Positions 8,845 to 17,419 of a DNA stretch of 64,000 nt are shown piece after piece. The notes under the pieces were generated by a model. That model saw only the letters and a list, made by a program, of their open reading frames with translations. It was not told where the DNA came from and ran no database searches. How positions within the stretch are numbered: position 1 is the first letter of the stretch; every line of letters starts with the position of its first letter. Both the position numbers and the translations under genes were made by a program. Source of the stretch: Zavarzinella sp. (GTDB lineage Bacteria; Planctomycetota; Planctomycetia; Gemmatales; Gemmataceae); assembly GCA_041399155.1 (NCBI GenBank), contig JAWKTI010000001.1, positions 868,001-932,000 on the forward strand, in the 5' to 3' direction.

Positions 8845-8958
8845 ATGAAAGTGCGTGCAAGTGTTCGAAAAATGTGCGATAAGTGCAAGCTGATTCGCAG
8901 AAAAGGCGTAGTGCGTGTCATCTGCGTCGATCCGCGTCATAAACAGCGCCAAGGTTAA
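8845..8958 (+). CDS. rpmJ: 50S ribosomal protein L36
   Basis: This short gene encodes 37 residues beginning MKVRASVRKMCDKCKL, the classic bL36 sequence. Zinc ligands are seen in CDKC, followed by Cys and His later in the chain (RVICVDPRHKQ). The zinc-type form is therefore retained. L36 sits in the large subunit near the L16 and 23S core. The gene heads the alpha operon here, 11 bases before rpsM, matching the usual rpmJ-rpsM order. Confidence 0.95.
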   Translation: MKVRASVRKMCDKCKLIRRKGVVRVICVDPRHKQRQG

Positions 8959-8969
8959 GGAGTCACGGG

Positions 8970-9353
8970 ATGCCCCGTATTCAAGGTGTAGACTTACCGA
9001 CAAACAAACCAACGCACATTTCATTGCGCTATCTGCGTGGGATTGGTCCCACCACTGCGTTTGAATTGTGCGAGAAAGCGAACATCGATCCTTTTCGCAG
9101 TGCGAAAGAGTTGAACGATGACGATATCGCCCGAATTGCCACGATCCTCGATCGTGAATTTCTGGTGGAAGGTGCTTTGCGGCGTACGGAAGCATCCAAC
9201 ATCGATCGGTTGCGACATATCGGCTGCTATCGCGGAATGCGTCACCGCCGTGGTTTGCCGTGCCGTGGTCAGCGAACGAAAACGAACGCACGAACCCGGA
9301 AAGGTAAGCGGAAGACGGTTGCAGGTAAGAAGGGTGTTAAAGATCTGAAGTAG
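8970..9353 (+). CDS. rpsM: 30S ribosomal protein S13
   Basis: The protein has 127 residues. It opens MPRIQGVDLPTNKP, has the helix-hairpin-helix core (YLRGIGPTTAFELC) and the basic C-terminal tail RGMRHRRGLPCRGQRTKTNA followed by a Lys-rich end. S13 contacts the head of the small subunit and the P-site tRNA. It carries a good ribosome-binding site (AAGGAG) and follows rpmJ closely in an operon. Confidence 0.97.
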   Translation: MPRIQGVDLPTNKPTHISLRYLRGIGPTTAFELCEKANIDPFRSAKELNDDDIARIATILDREFLVEGALRRTEASNIDRLRHIGCYRGMRHRRGLPCRGQRTKTNARTRKGKRKTVAGKKGVKDLK

Positions 9354-9413
9354 TAGTGCACTTGTTGGTCAGGTGTGCGTGCAGCGAATTCATTTATTGG
9401 ACTGTGTGGCAGT

Positions 9414-9794
9414 ATGGCGAAGCAGAAAAAGCGTAAGATCCGTAAGAATGTGAGCAAAGGTGTTGCCCACATTCTTTCCACGTTTAACAATACGATTGTC
9501 ACCATCACCGATCCAATGGGCGATGTGTTGTGCACCTCGTCTGCTGGTGCAGTGGGCTTCAAAGGGAGCCGGAAGAGCACCCCGTATGCAGCCCAGCGTG
9601 CCGCAGAAAGCTGTGCTGAAAAAGCCGCCAAGTATGGCGTAAAAGATGTCGAAGTAAGAGTCAAAGGCCCTGGGGCTGGTCGTGAATCGGCCATCTCTGC
9701 CCTCCATCAGTCTGGCTTGAATGTCAAGCAGATTGAAGATGTGACACCGTTGCCTCATAACGGTTGTCGGCCCCCGAAAAAGCGTCGTGTATAA
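9414..9794 (+). CDS. rpsK: 30S ribosomal protein S11
   Basis: The start at MAKQKKRKIRK is chosen because the sequence upstream (MRAANSFIGLCGS) is not S11-like. The S11 core is clear: GVAHILSTFNNTIVTITDPMG, SAGAVGFKGSRKSTPYAAQ, and the C-terminal DVTPLPHNGCRPPKKRRV. S11 sits on the platform of the small subunit. It lies between rpsM and rpsD in the usual order. Confidence 0.97.
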   Translation: MAKQKKRKIRKNVSKGVAHILSTFNNTIVTITDPMGDVLCTSSAGAVGFKGSRKSTPYAAQRAAESCAEKAAKYGVKDVEVRVKGPGAGRESAISALHQSGLNVKQIEDVTPLPHNGCRPPKKRRV

Positions 9795-9829
9795 TTTTTT
9801 TGGACCTTTAAACCACAGAAACCCAGCCA

Positions 9830-10474
9830 ATGGCCCGGTATACCGATCCTGTTTGTAAACGTTGTCGCCGTGAAGGCACCAAGCTCTATCTGAAGGGTAG
9901 CCGCTGCTATTCTCCCAAATGTCCAATGGACCGGGATAATCGCAAAAAGCCACCTGGAATGCACGGTGCGCGCAAATCCAAGCTGAGCGAATATGGTGTT
10001 CGCTTACGGGAAAAGCAAAAGCTGAAGTTCTTCTACGGGGTACTGGAACGCCAGTTTCGCCGTTACTTCTCTCTGGCTGCCAAGGCACCCCAGAATACGG
10101 GTGAAGAACTGCTGAGCATTCTCGAACGGCGGTTGGATAACGTCATCCACCGTTTGGGCTTCGCACCCTCCCGTAACAGTGCACGCCAATTGGTGAACGC
10201 TGGTCACGTGATGGTGAACGGCCATCCTTGCAATATTCCCAGTATGCTCCTGCGTCCTGGTGATACTATCAAGGTGAAGTCACGCGAAAAGAGCCTGAAG
10301 CTCGCTCGCGAACTGATGCGGGACGGACCGAAAGAGCGGATTCCGGATTACCTCGAAGTGGTGCCTGGTGAAATCCCAGAAGCCAAAGTAACCCGTGTTC
10401 CATCACGTGGTGATGTAGATCCTCGCATCAGCGAAATCCGCGAACAGTTAATTATTGAAATTGCAACAAGATAA
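9830..10474 (+). CDS. rpsD: 30S ribosomal protein S4, zinc-binding form
   Basis: The protein has 214 residues. The N-terminus holds CKRC and a later CysX6Cys pair (CYSPKC region), so this is the C+ (zinc) form of S4. The S4 RNA-binding domain (about 105-170; RLDNVIHRLGFAPSRNSARQ) is intact. S4 initiates 16S folding and in many bacteria represses its own operon by binding mRNA. A terminator-like hairpin separates it from rpoA. Confidence 0.97.
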   Translation: MARYTDPVCKRCRREGTKLYLKGSRCYSPKCPMDRDNRKKPPGMHGARKSKLSEYGVRLREKQKLKFFYGVLERQFRRYFSLAAKAPQNTGEELLSILERRLDNVIHRLGFAPSRNSARQLVNAGHVMVNGHPCNIPSMLLRPGDTIKVKSREKSLKLARELMRDGPKERIPDYLEVVPGEIPEAKVTRVPSRGDVDPRISEIREQLIIEIATR

Positions 10475-10491
10475 CCTTCTTTCCGATTTAT

Positions 10492-10558
10492 TGGTCAATC
10501 AGTTGTTGGTGCTTCCCCACGTGGGTGGGGTTCACTCTCTGCTGATTGGCCTTTTTTG
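10492..10558 (+). terminator. Terminator or attenuator hairpin between rpsD and rpoA
   Basis: TGGTCAATCAG pairs with CTGATTGGCC to close a stem that also holds the inner palindrome CCCCACGTGGGTGGGG. A run of six T follows directly (CCTTTTTTGC). This has the form of a rho-independent terminator. It sits inside what is normally one operon, so partial termination would lower rpoA and rplQ relative to the ribosomal genes upstream. Confidence 0.6.
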
Positions 10559-10579
10559 CTAAATTTTTGGGAGTATTCC

Positions 10580-11584
10580 ATGCGCGTTCAGTGGCGGAAT
10601 CTCGAATTACCGAATACAGTCACCGCAAGTTCCGACAATACCGAAACTTATGGCAAATTCTTTATTGATCCTTTTGAGCGTGGCCTCGGCACCAGCGTGG
10701 GCAACAGTCTTCGCCGTGTGCTGCTCTCTACCCTCGAAGGCAGTGCTGTCACCCGTGTGAAAATCAAAGGGGTGCAGCACGAAATCAGTTCGATTCGTGG
10801 TGTGGTTGAAGATGTGACGGAAATTATCCTGAACATCAAGGCACTTGTGGTAAAAAACATCGCCGATGTGCCGAAAACAATTATGATTGAACGGCACACC
10901 AAAGGTGTCGTGCGTGCGGCCGATATCCAGCACGATGACACCATCCAGGTCTTCAATCCGGACCATATTATCGCTACTCTGACCGATGATATCCCCTTTG
11001 TGGTGGAAATGACCATCGAAAATGGTCGTGGCTACCGCTACGCAGAAGAAAACATTCCCGCCGACCGTGAGATTGGTGTCATCCCAGTCGACAGCAGTTT
11101 CTCGCCCGTCATCAATGTGAAGATGGCAATCGAAGAGACCCGCGTCGGCCAGAAAACCAACTATGACCGGCTGATTCTGGAAATCTGGACCAATGGCACT
11201 ACCACTCCGAACCTGGCGTTGGTGGAAGCTGCCAAGATTCTCCGCAAACACTTGAATCCATTTATCCAGTACACCGAACCTGGTCCCGAAATGCCCATTA
11301 ACGAGCAACTCGACTTCGGTGGCCATACCCACGATGTGGGCGATGCGGAACTGGAACGGAAGCTCAACATGAGCCTGGCAGAACTGGAACTTTCTGTGCG
11401 AGCCACCAACTGTCTCGAATCGGAAAACATCCAGACTGTCCGCCAACTGGTTTCTCGCTCGGAAGACGAACTGCTCGAAGTTCGCAATTTCGGTGATACC
11501 ACCCTGCGGGAAGTGCGTCTTCGCCTGACCGAACATGGGCTGACCCTGGGGATGCGTCTGCCGGCACCGAAAGCAGCAAAATAA
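10580..11584 (+). CDS. rpoA: DNA-directed RNA polymerase subunit alpha
   Basis: The start is at MRVQWRNLELPN, preceded by GGGAG. The N-terminal assembly domain is clear (GKFFIDPFERGLGTSVGNSL, RRVLLSTLEGSAVTRVKI, and the NTPSFSPV-like VDSSFSPVINVKM). So is the C-terminal domain that binds UP elements and activators (LELSVRATNCLESENIQTV, LRNFGDTTLREVR-type segment, then LGMRLP). Length (334) is normal. It sits between rpsD and rplQ, as in most bacteria. Confidence 0.97.
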   Translation: MRVQWRNLELPNTVTASSDNTETYGKFFIDPFERGLGTSVGNSLRRVLLSTLEGSAVTRVKIKGVQHEISSIRGVVEDVTEIILNIKALVVKNIADVPKTIMIERHTKGVVRAADIQHDDTIQVFNPDHIIATLTDDIPFVVEMTIENGRGYRYAEENIPADREIGVIPVDSSFSPVINVKMAIEETRVGQKTNYDRLILEIWTNGTTTPNLALVEAAKILRKHLNPFIQYTEPGPEMPINEQLDFGGHTHDVGDAELERKLNMSLAELELSVRATNCLESENIQTVRQLVSRSEDELLEVRNFGDTTLREVRLRLTEHGLTLGMRLPAPKAAK

Positions 11585-11680
11585 CGATTTGTCTCCAACT
11601 GAATTGATTTTTCTGTGGCCAGGCAAGCGTGGGGCGTTTCCTCACCTGTATACTGGCTAACCTATAGAAGGATTTGACCA

Positions 11681-12262
11681 ATGCGTCACCGTATCAAAGG
11701 GCGGTTGCTGAACCGCAATTCCACGCATCGCAAAGCGATGTTCCGCAATATGATGATGGCTCTCGTGCAGCACGAGCGTATCACCACCACGATTCCCAAA
11801 GCCAAAGAACTGCGGCCAATCGTCGAACGGATCATCACCCTGGCCGTACGTGGGGTAAAATCAGGCGACCGCACCAAAGAACTGCATGCTCGCCGACTGA
11901 TTCTGGCCCGTCTGGGCCCCGTTGCCAAAGCCACCTTCCACGACAACGAAGGCGAGCCGGTGGAAGACAAGGCAGCCAACAACATGCTGAACAAGCTGTT
12001 TAAGGTACTTGCACCACGTTTCGCTGATCGTCCAGGTGGTTACACCCGGATCATGAAACTGACCAAACGCCGATTAGGCGACGCGGGCGAAACTGCTATC
12101 ATTGAACTGCTCAAAGAAGGTGAAGTGAAGGTACAGGCTTCAGAAAAGAAAGCCAAAGCCAGCACACCAGCACCTGCTCCGGCACCCGTCGTAGTGGCTC
12201 CCGCACCACAACCAGAGCCAGAAGCTGCTGCACCTGCTTCGGAAGCAACCGAAACCAAGTAA
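11681..12262 (+). CDS. rplQ: 50S ribosomal protein L17 with Ala/Pro-rich tail
   Basis: Residues 1-125 are typical L17: MRHRIKGRLLNRNSTHRKAM, then LRPIVERIITLAVRG and RPGGYTRIMKLTKRRLGDAG. After a Lys-rich junction a 50-residue tail of Ala, Pro and Glu (APAPAPVVVAPAPQ and similar) extends past the usual end. The tail is probably disordered. L17 lies near the exit tunnel. The gene closes the alpha operon. Confidence 0.95.
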   Translation: MRHRIKGRLLNRNSTHRKAMFRNMMMALVQHERITTTIPKAKELRPIVERIITLAVRGVKSGDRTKELHARRLILARLGPVAKATFHDNEGEPVEDKAANNMLNKLFKVLAPRFADRPGGYTRIMKLTKRRLGDAGETAIIELLKEGEVKVQASEKKAKASTPAPAPAPVVVAPAPQPEPEAAAPASEATETK

Positions 12263-12579
12263 GCCGTTGCCCGCTGGTTGCACTCAACCATTTCTGTACA
12301 CTATCCTCACTCGGGGTGGTTGCAATTTTGCAAAAATTCACAAAAAAGTTTCCTCTGACGTAACTCCTTTGCATAAAGCATGTTACTCCAATTGAAATTT
12401 CAGATTGCTCCCCGCTTTTGAATAAAAATTGCTTCAAGAAAGTGGGTCGTGGTAATATTATATATGAGTGAAAATAATTCCATGCTCATATTGCTCCGCA
12501 GTGGGTGATATCGGGTGCGGTGAGATTTCACCACGACGACTTGGTACAATTGATGAAAACTTCTTCATGAAGGTGTGCA
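12263..12579. other. Intergenic stretch after the alpha operon
   Basis: I see no gene here. A short palindrome (TGGTTG-CACT-CAACCA, about 12274-12289) followed by TTTCTGT could help end transcription of the ribosomal operon. An AT-rich TAATATTATATA run near 12451-12466 could be a -10 region for the sulfatase. Neither is strong. Confidence 0.3.
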
Positions 12580-14079
12580 ATGCTTCGACTCTCCCTTTGG
12601 TGTTTCTGCCTGTTCACTTTGCCTCTCCTTGGGGCGGAACGGCCCAATATTGTGCTGATCTATGCCGATGACCTGGGTTATGGTGATCTCAGTTGCTACG
12701 GTGCGACTGCGGTCAAAACCCCCAATGTGGATCGCTTAGCCAAAGAAGGTCTGCGATTTACCGATGCCCACAGTCCATCGGCAACCTGCACACCTTCGCG
12801 TTATGCCATGCTGACTGGGCAATATGCATGGCGGAAAGCGGGAACCGGCATCCTGCCTGGCACCGCACCGTTGATTATTCCGCAGAACAAAACAAACATG
12901 GCAACAATTCTGCAATCGGCTGGTTACACCACCGGCGTGGTGGGGAAATGGCACCTTGGCCTGGGTGATGGCACGCTCGATTGGAACAAGGCAATTCGCC
13001 CAGGGCCCAAGCAGATCGGCTTCGATTACCACTTTCTGATCCCTGCCACCGGCGACCGTGTACCGTGCGTCTATGTCGAAAATGAAGCAGTGGCGAACCT
13101 GGACAAGAAAGACCCGATTGAAGTGAGTTTCGGCAAGCCCGTGGGCATGGAACCTACGGGCGTGAACAATCCTGACCTGTTAAGAATCAAGCCATCGCAC
13201 GGGCATAACCAGACGATCATCAACGGAATCAGCCGCATCGGCTATATGTCAGGTGGTAAGTCGGCACGCTGGGTCGATGAAGACATGGCCGATGTCATCA
13301 CGGGCAAGGCTGTCGATTTCGTTGAGAAGAATCATAAAAAGCCGTTCTTTCTGTTCTTTTCTCTGCACGATATTCATGTGCCACGGACACCACACCGTCG
13401 CTTTGTGGGCAATACCACGATGGGCCCACGTGGGGATGTGATTGCCCAGATGGATTGGTGCACTGGCGAAATTCTGCAGGCTCTTGATCGCCTGAAACTG
13501 ACAGATAATACGCTGGTGATCTTTACCAGCGACAACGGCCCCGTGGTGGATGATGGCTATCAGGATGATGCCGTTGCCAAGCTGGGCAACCATCGACCTG
13601 CTGGCCCACTTCGAGGTGGCAAATACAGCAATTTTGAAGGTGGCACACGCGTGCCGATGCTGGTACGCTGGCCGCAAAAAGTGAAGCCGGGCACGTCGGA
13701 TGCCTTGCTTGCTCAGGTAGATTTTCCCGCTACGCTGGCGGCATTGACCGAGCAGAAAGTAACAGAAGCAGATGCACCAGACAGCTTCAATCTGTTGCCC
13801 GCCCTGCTGGGAGAGACAAAGAAAGGCAGAGAACACCTGATTGAACATGCCAGTGTACTGTCGGTACGAATGGGCAACTGGAAAATGATCCCGCCTGGCA
13901 AAGGGAAGAAGGTGCTGCCAAATACAGCAATTGAATCCGGACTGGAACCACAGGTGCGGCTATATAATTTGAGCAAAGACCTGGGCGAAACCACGAACGT
14001 TGCCAAAGACCACCCACAGGTGGTAGCGGAAATGCAGGCCCTGCTCAAACGCATTCAAACTGCTGGCCGCAGCAGATAG
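12580..14079 (+). CDS. Secreted arylsulfatase-family sulfatase
   Basis: Signal peptide at residues 1-19, ending LLGA before ERPN. The protein then shows the metal-binding DD pair (IYADDLGYGD, residues 30-31) and the formylglycine signature C-T-P-S-R at 70-74, whose Cys is converted to the catalytic residue by a generating enzyme. GKWHLG and FTSDNGP are the other sulfatase motifs. Length (499) is normal for the arylsulfatase A group. The substrate is probably a sulfated glycan, as expected in planctomycetes, but is not determined. No dedicated partner gene is adjacent. Confidence 0.93.
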   Translation: MLRLSLWCFCLFTLPLLGAERPNIVLIYADDLGYGDLSCYGATAVKTPNVDRLAKEGLRFTDAHSPSATCTPSRYAMLTGQYAWRKAGTGILPGTAPLIIPQNKTNMATILQSAGYTTGVVGKWHLGLGDGTLDWNKAIRPGPKQIGFDYHFLIPATGDRVPCVYVENEAVANLDKKDPIEVSFGKPVGMEPTGVNNPDLLRIKPSHGHNQTIINGISRIGYMSGGKSARWVDEDMADVITGKAVDFVEKNHKKPFFLFFSLHDIHVPRTPHRRFVGNTTMGPRGDVIAQMDWCTGEILQALDRLKLTDNTLVIFTSDNGPVVDDGYQDDAVAKLGNHRPAGPLRGGKYSNFEGGTRVPMLVRWPQKVKPGTSDALLAQVDFPATLAALTEQKVTEADAPDSFNLLPALLGETKKGREHLIEHASVLSVRMGNWKMIPPGKGKKVLPNTAIESGLEPQVRLYNLSKDLGETTNVAKDHPQVVAEMQALLKRIQTAGRSR

Positions 14080-14262
14080 TGCAAGTTGGGGTTTCAATGT
14101 TTTTGTTGTCAATTTGTGAACCCTGGCTAGCATTTCCTGCTGGATCTACTGTTCGATGTTTGTGTCGAATATCGACTGATGGATATACACGACATCTGCG
14201 GACGATTGTTCAATCAAACGTGGTTTCCAGTAGAGACATATATGCCTCAAGAAGGATTTCGC

Positions 14263-14754
14263 ATGGAAGAAAGTATCGCAAAAATTGTTGAAGAACATGG
14301 CTGGTATGTTGCAAGTATCACTGATTGCCCAACACCGTTTATGTATACAGTGGGTCTGATGCATACCTACGATCATCCGGAGTTGATCATGTTTGGACCG
14401 GATAGTTCGATGATGTATAGCATTTTCGCAACATTAGTTGTTGAGATATCTGAAGGGACTACATTTACCAATTCTGGAGTTTATTCAGTCAACGTCAACG
14501 ATTTGCAACATCAAATCGGATTTCGGCATGTAGATCCAACACAGCACCCATTATATCTTGGGGCTGCGATGGGATTTATGAGATACATCAGGCGTTTCGG
14601 AGAATTAGAAGCAGTCCAGGCATTCTTGCCTGATCGTGATGGTAAATTTCCGTACGAGGTGGGTTGTGAGTTAAGTGTCTATCAAGCACAACCTCGATTG
14701 GATATTGAACTAACACCAGAGGAAATCCGTGCCTGGGAGCGTCAGTGGGAGTAA
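14263..14754 (+). CDS. DUF4262 family protein
   Basis: The start at MEESIAKIVEEHGW is chosen because GAAGGA sits 6 bases upstream and the DUF4262 domain begins there; upstream ATGs at 14179 and 14242 lack such a site. Conserved features are HGWYVASIT, FMYTVGLMHTYDHPELIMFG and a later LGAAMGFMRYI segment. The function of DUF4262 is unknown. The gene is richer in A+T than its neighbours, which may mean recent acquisition. Confidence 0.8.
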   Translation: MEESIAKIVEEHGWYVASITDCPTPFMYTVGLMHTYDHPELIMFGPDSSMMYSIFATLVVEISEGTTFTNSGVYSVNVNDLQHQIGFRHVDPTQHPLYLGAAMGFMRYIRRFGELEAVQAFLPDRDGKFPYEVGCELSVYQAQPRLDIELTPEEIRAWERQWE

Positions 14755-14873
14755 TCGCCCACAGAACTTGCTGTTTATTCTATTTAGAACCAGCTTAGAA
14801 CATTGCCCCTTCCCGGACACCTTTGGCGGACCTGCTACAATCATCCCTCAGCACCGCAGGTGGGAGGTGGATG

Positions 14874-16076
14874 ATGAAAACGTGGATCGGCATCGTAATT
14901 ACTTTTCTGTGTGTATCACACGATTGTCTGGCTCAGCCACCAAAATCGGGATGGTACACCAACTGGAATAGTGCGTTGGCAGAGGCAGAACGCACGCAAA
15001 AACCACTCCTCGTGGTCATTCGGTGCGAACAATGTGCCGAATTTGGCAAACTCGATGCGGAAATCAACCGCCTGAAAGCCCCACTGGACGTGGTGGCAAA
15101 CGACTTCATCCTGGTGCGGCTCACTCGAATCGAAAATATTGACCTCAATCTGTTCGATTTTGACTACGATCTGACGTGGGTGGGTCTGTTGATGAATGCC
15201 CAGCAACAGATCTACGCCCGTTATGGCAGCAGATCGCCCGAGGATGCCACCAGCAACAGCAGTGTTGCAGGGCTGGCCAACACGATGAAAACGGTGAAAA
15301 CGTGGCACGACCAACAGAAAAAGCAACCCCCAGGTGCCAGTAAGAAAGCGTTTACAATCCGTGATTTTCAATCCGCCACCAAGCTGGGCCGTGGGTGCCT
15401 GCACTGCCACCAGATTGCAGAATGTGCCCGCAAAGATCGCCAGGAGGCTGGCACCTGGCAACGTTCCGATGCATGGATTTACCCACCTGAAGAAACAGTG
15501 GGGCTGACAACGTCAATCGATGAAGGAAATCTCATCAAAGCAGTCGCACCCAAGTCGGCTGCGGCACAGGCTGGCCTTCAGGTGGGGGATCGTTTGACCA
15601 CATTAGGCACCACAGCGATAGCTTCCAGCAGCGACATTCAATTTGCACTGAACAAGATGCCGTTTGCAGGTGGGAAACTTCCTGCCACCATTAAGCGGGC
15701 CGGAAAAGAGATTGAAGTCAGCCTCATGCTTCCAGAGGGCTGGAAAAAAACGGACCAGACCTGGCGGCCATCGATGCTGAATCTTCTGCCCAATCTGCAT
15801 GCCACTGGCACCGAACTGAGTGCAGATGACCGCAAGTTGTTAAAGATCCCTAGTGAAGTGGCTGCGTTTCGACAGGACAAGTTTGTCCACTCCACACTTC
15901 GGAGCGCAGGAATCCTGAAAGACGACATCTACCTCGGGATCAATGGCAAAACGGTCGCTGGCACCAAAGAGGATTTTTTGAAAGCGGTCCGAAGCCAGTT
16001 TCTGGTGGGTGAAAAAATCACCCTGACAATCATCCGAGATGGGGAGGAACAAAACCTGGAAATCACGCTGAAATAA
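14874..16076 (+). CDS. Secreted thioredoxin-like protein with CxxCH motif and two PDZ domains
   Basis: The start at 14874 (MKTWIG) has GGGAGG six bases upstream; ATG 14871 is too close. A signal peptide ends near LAQPPKS. A thioredoxin-like region follows with a CxxC (RCEQCAEF). Near residue 180 a single GCLHCHQI is a possible c-type heme attachment site. The C-terminal half holds two PDZ-like domains, one around AVAPKSAAAQAGLQVGDRLT and one around LRSAGILKDDIYLGINGKTV. There is no serine protease domain. It probably works in periplasmic redox or protein binding. Its end overlaps the convergent next gene by 14 bases. Confidence 0.75.
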   Translation: MKTWIGIVITFLCVSHDCLAQPPKSGWYTNWNSALAEAERTQKPLLVVIRCEQCAEFGKLDAEINRLKAPLDVVANDFILVRLTRIENIDLNLFDFDYDLTWVGLLMNAQQQIYARYGSRSPEDATSNSSVAGLANTMKTVKTWHDQQKKQPPGASKKAFTIRDFQSATKLGRGCLHCHQIAECARKDRQEAGTWQRSDAWIYPPEETVGLTTSIDEGNLIKAVAPKSAAAQAGLQVGDRLTTLGTTAIASSSDIQFALNKMPFAGGKLPATIKRAGKEIEVSLMLPEGWKKTDQTWRPSMLNLLPNLHATGTELSADDRKLLKIPSEVAAFRQDKFVHSTLRSAGILKDDIYLGINGKTVAGTKEDFLKAVRSQFLVGEKITLTIIRDGEEQNLEITLK

Positions 16077-16806
16077 CAGCCGATTCCGCTTCTGAGATTT
16101 TCTTCATATTTTTTGCGGCCCGACCTTCCACCTGATATAGGTATTGTGCAATAAACATCGTGGTAATGGCACCGAACGTGTGCCACACCCAGTGCGTGCC
16201 CATGGGTAAAGGGGGTGGTTCTGCGTAGTCGGCAATGCGTGCAAACCAGCCAATCACGAACGCCGCTAATGCAGATACAATCCAGCGCCAGCCAAAAAAG
16301 CTGGTTTTGATCAGTGTCAGCAGAATTGGGATCAGAATCGCCAGCGCCAGAAGCGCATAAGAAAGATTGATCGCCCACGGGCGGGGTAATTGCCAGTGGC
16401 CCAGCATCTGCATGAAAAACACGACGGCAATCATCCCCAACAGGTGATACCAGCGTGGAGCAAGCTTCACCCACATGAAAATGGAAACTGCCAGCCCCAG
16501 CAGGTTAATTGGCACCACATCCATCAGAAAATAGGCATAATGGCTGCGGGTGCCATGGTAAATGGTGCCACCGATGCCACCCACAAGCAGAATGGGCATG
16601 CACACCGTGAGAAAGGGGAACTGGCGAAACCGGCCCCAGATCCGCACCACCCAGAAGATGACGATCAGCACAAACAGGGCAGCAGAAACGGCATTCCACG
16701 GTTCTGCGATCCCACGAAAGCTGGTCAGGTCTTCCGGGGTCTCCACATAATAAGGCCCCCAGTCTGGTGCACGCATTTCGGAGCGGGCGATAGCAAACAT
16801 CGGCAT
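16063..16806 (-). CDS. Ceramidase-like (CREST superfamily) membrane protein
   Basis: The protein has 247 residues with about seven hydrophobic segments. Motifs typical of the alkaline-ceramidase superfamily are visible: an N-terminal EPWNAVSAALF, a GIGGTIYHGTRSH with His in the membrane, DVVPINLLG, and a C-terminal HWVWHTFGAI with a HxxxH pair. In that superfamily these His and Asp residues bind zinc in an amide hydrolase. The substrate here is unknown. Transcribed convergently with the PDZ gene. Confidence 0.7.
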   Translation of the reverse strand: MPMFAIARSEMRAPDWGPYYVETPEDLTSFRGIAEPWNAVSAALFVLIVIFWVVRIWGRFRQFPFLTVCMPILLVGGIGGTIYHGTRSHYAYFLMDVVPINLLGLAVSIFMWVKLAPRWYHLLGMIAVVFFMQMLGHWQLPRPWAINLSYALLALAILIPILLTLIKTSFFGWRWIVSALAAFVIGWFARIADYAEPPPLPMGTHWVWHTFGAITTMFIAQYLYQVEGRAAKNMKKISEAESAVISA

Positions 16807-17076
16807 GATTTCGATCTCGTAAACGACCTTATCTTAGCTGGAAATCGGCACTGGGAACCAGATGTGCACGAATCAGGATATTTTGTTCCAAGATCTGTGG
16901 TGTGAAAGGTGGCATTCTGGCCTTCCACGATAATTCCAATCCAGACCACCCGCAGTGCGGCAAGTAGTCGACACCCACGTTCGCAAACTGGGCTGGCTCT
17001 ACCACGCATACGCAGGCTTCCTTGAAGTTCTTCAACTCGGGTAAGTTGCTCTGCAGACCTCATAGATACTGAAATT

Positions 17077-17331
17077 TTAGGTTGCATAAGATAAAACTTC
17101 TGAAATCAAAATTCCAGAGGATAATGTTAACAAAATGATAAGGACTAATAGAGTAAAAAAATAATAGAATTTCCAAGATAATTCCATGGAAAATAAAGGA
17201 TGAGGGGTAGATTGTTGTTGCAATTTTGCGATTCTTTTTCCATCATACAGATAATACAAAAGCAAACTTAGCGAACCCAAGCAGATGCCAATAACGCAGT
17301 ATGTCGCGCCATTTGAAACTTCATTATTCAT
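17077..17331 (-). CDS. Small putative two-pass membrane protein
   Basis: 84 residues with hydrophobic segments at about 9-30 and 55-78, separated by a charged loop (YDGKRIAKLQQQ). I see no clear ribosome-binding site and recognise no family. The DNA is AT-rich like the rest of the island 17.0-19.2 kb. It may be real but small, and its function is unknown. Confidence 0.4.
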   Translation of the reverse strand: MNNEVSNGATYCVIGICLGSLSLLLYYLYDGKRIAKLQQQSTPHPLFSMELSWKFYYFFTLLVLIILLTLSSGILISEVLSYAT

Positions 17332-17419
17332 TATTTTACGATCGAATCATTGGGTCTGAAAATACAAAAACTTCGCCCTGAAACTCCAGAATTGCACTGA
17401 GTTACTTCAGATTCATCAA

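Noticed and set aside
16829..17035. A minus-strand frame containing YLPHCGWSGLELSWKARMPP
   Set aside because: No ribosome-binding site or recognisable domain. It may be a repeated non-coding phrase or gene debris.
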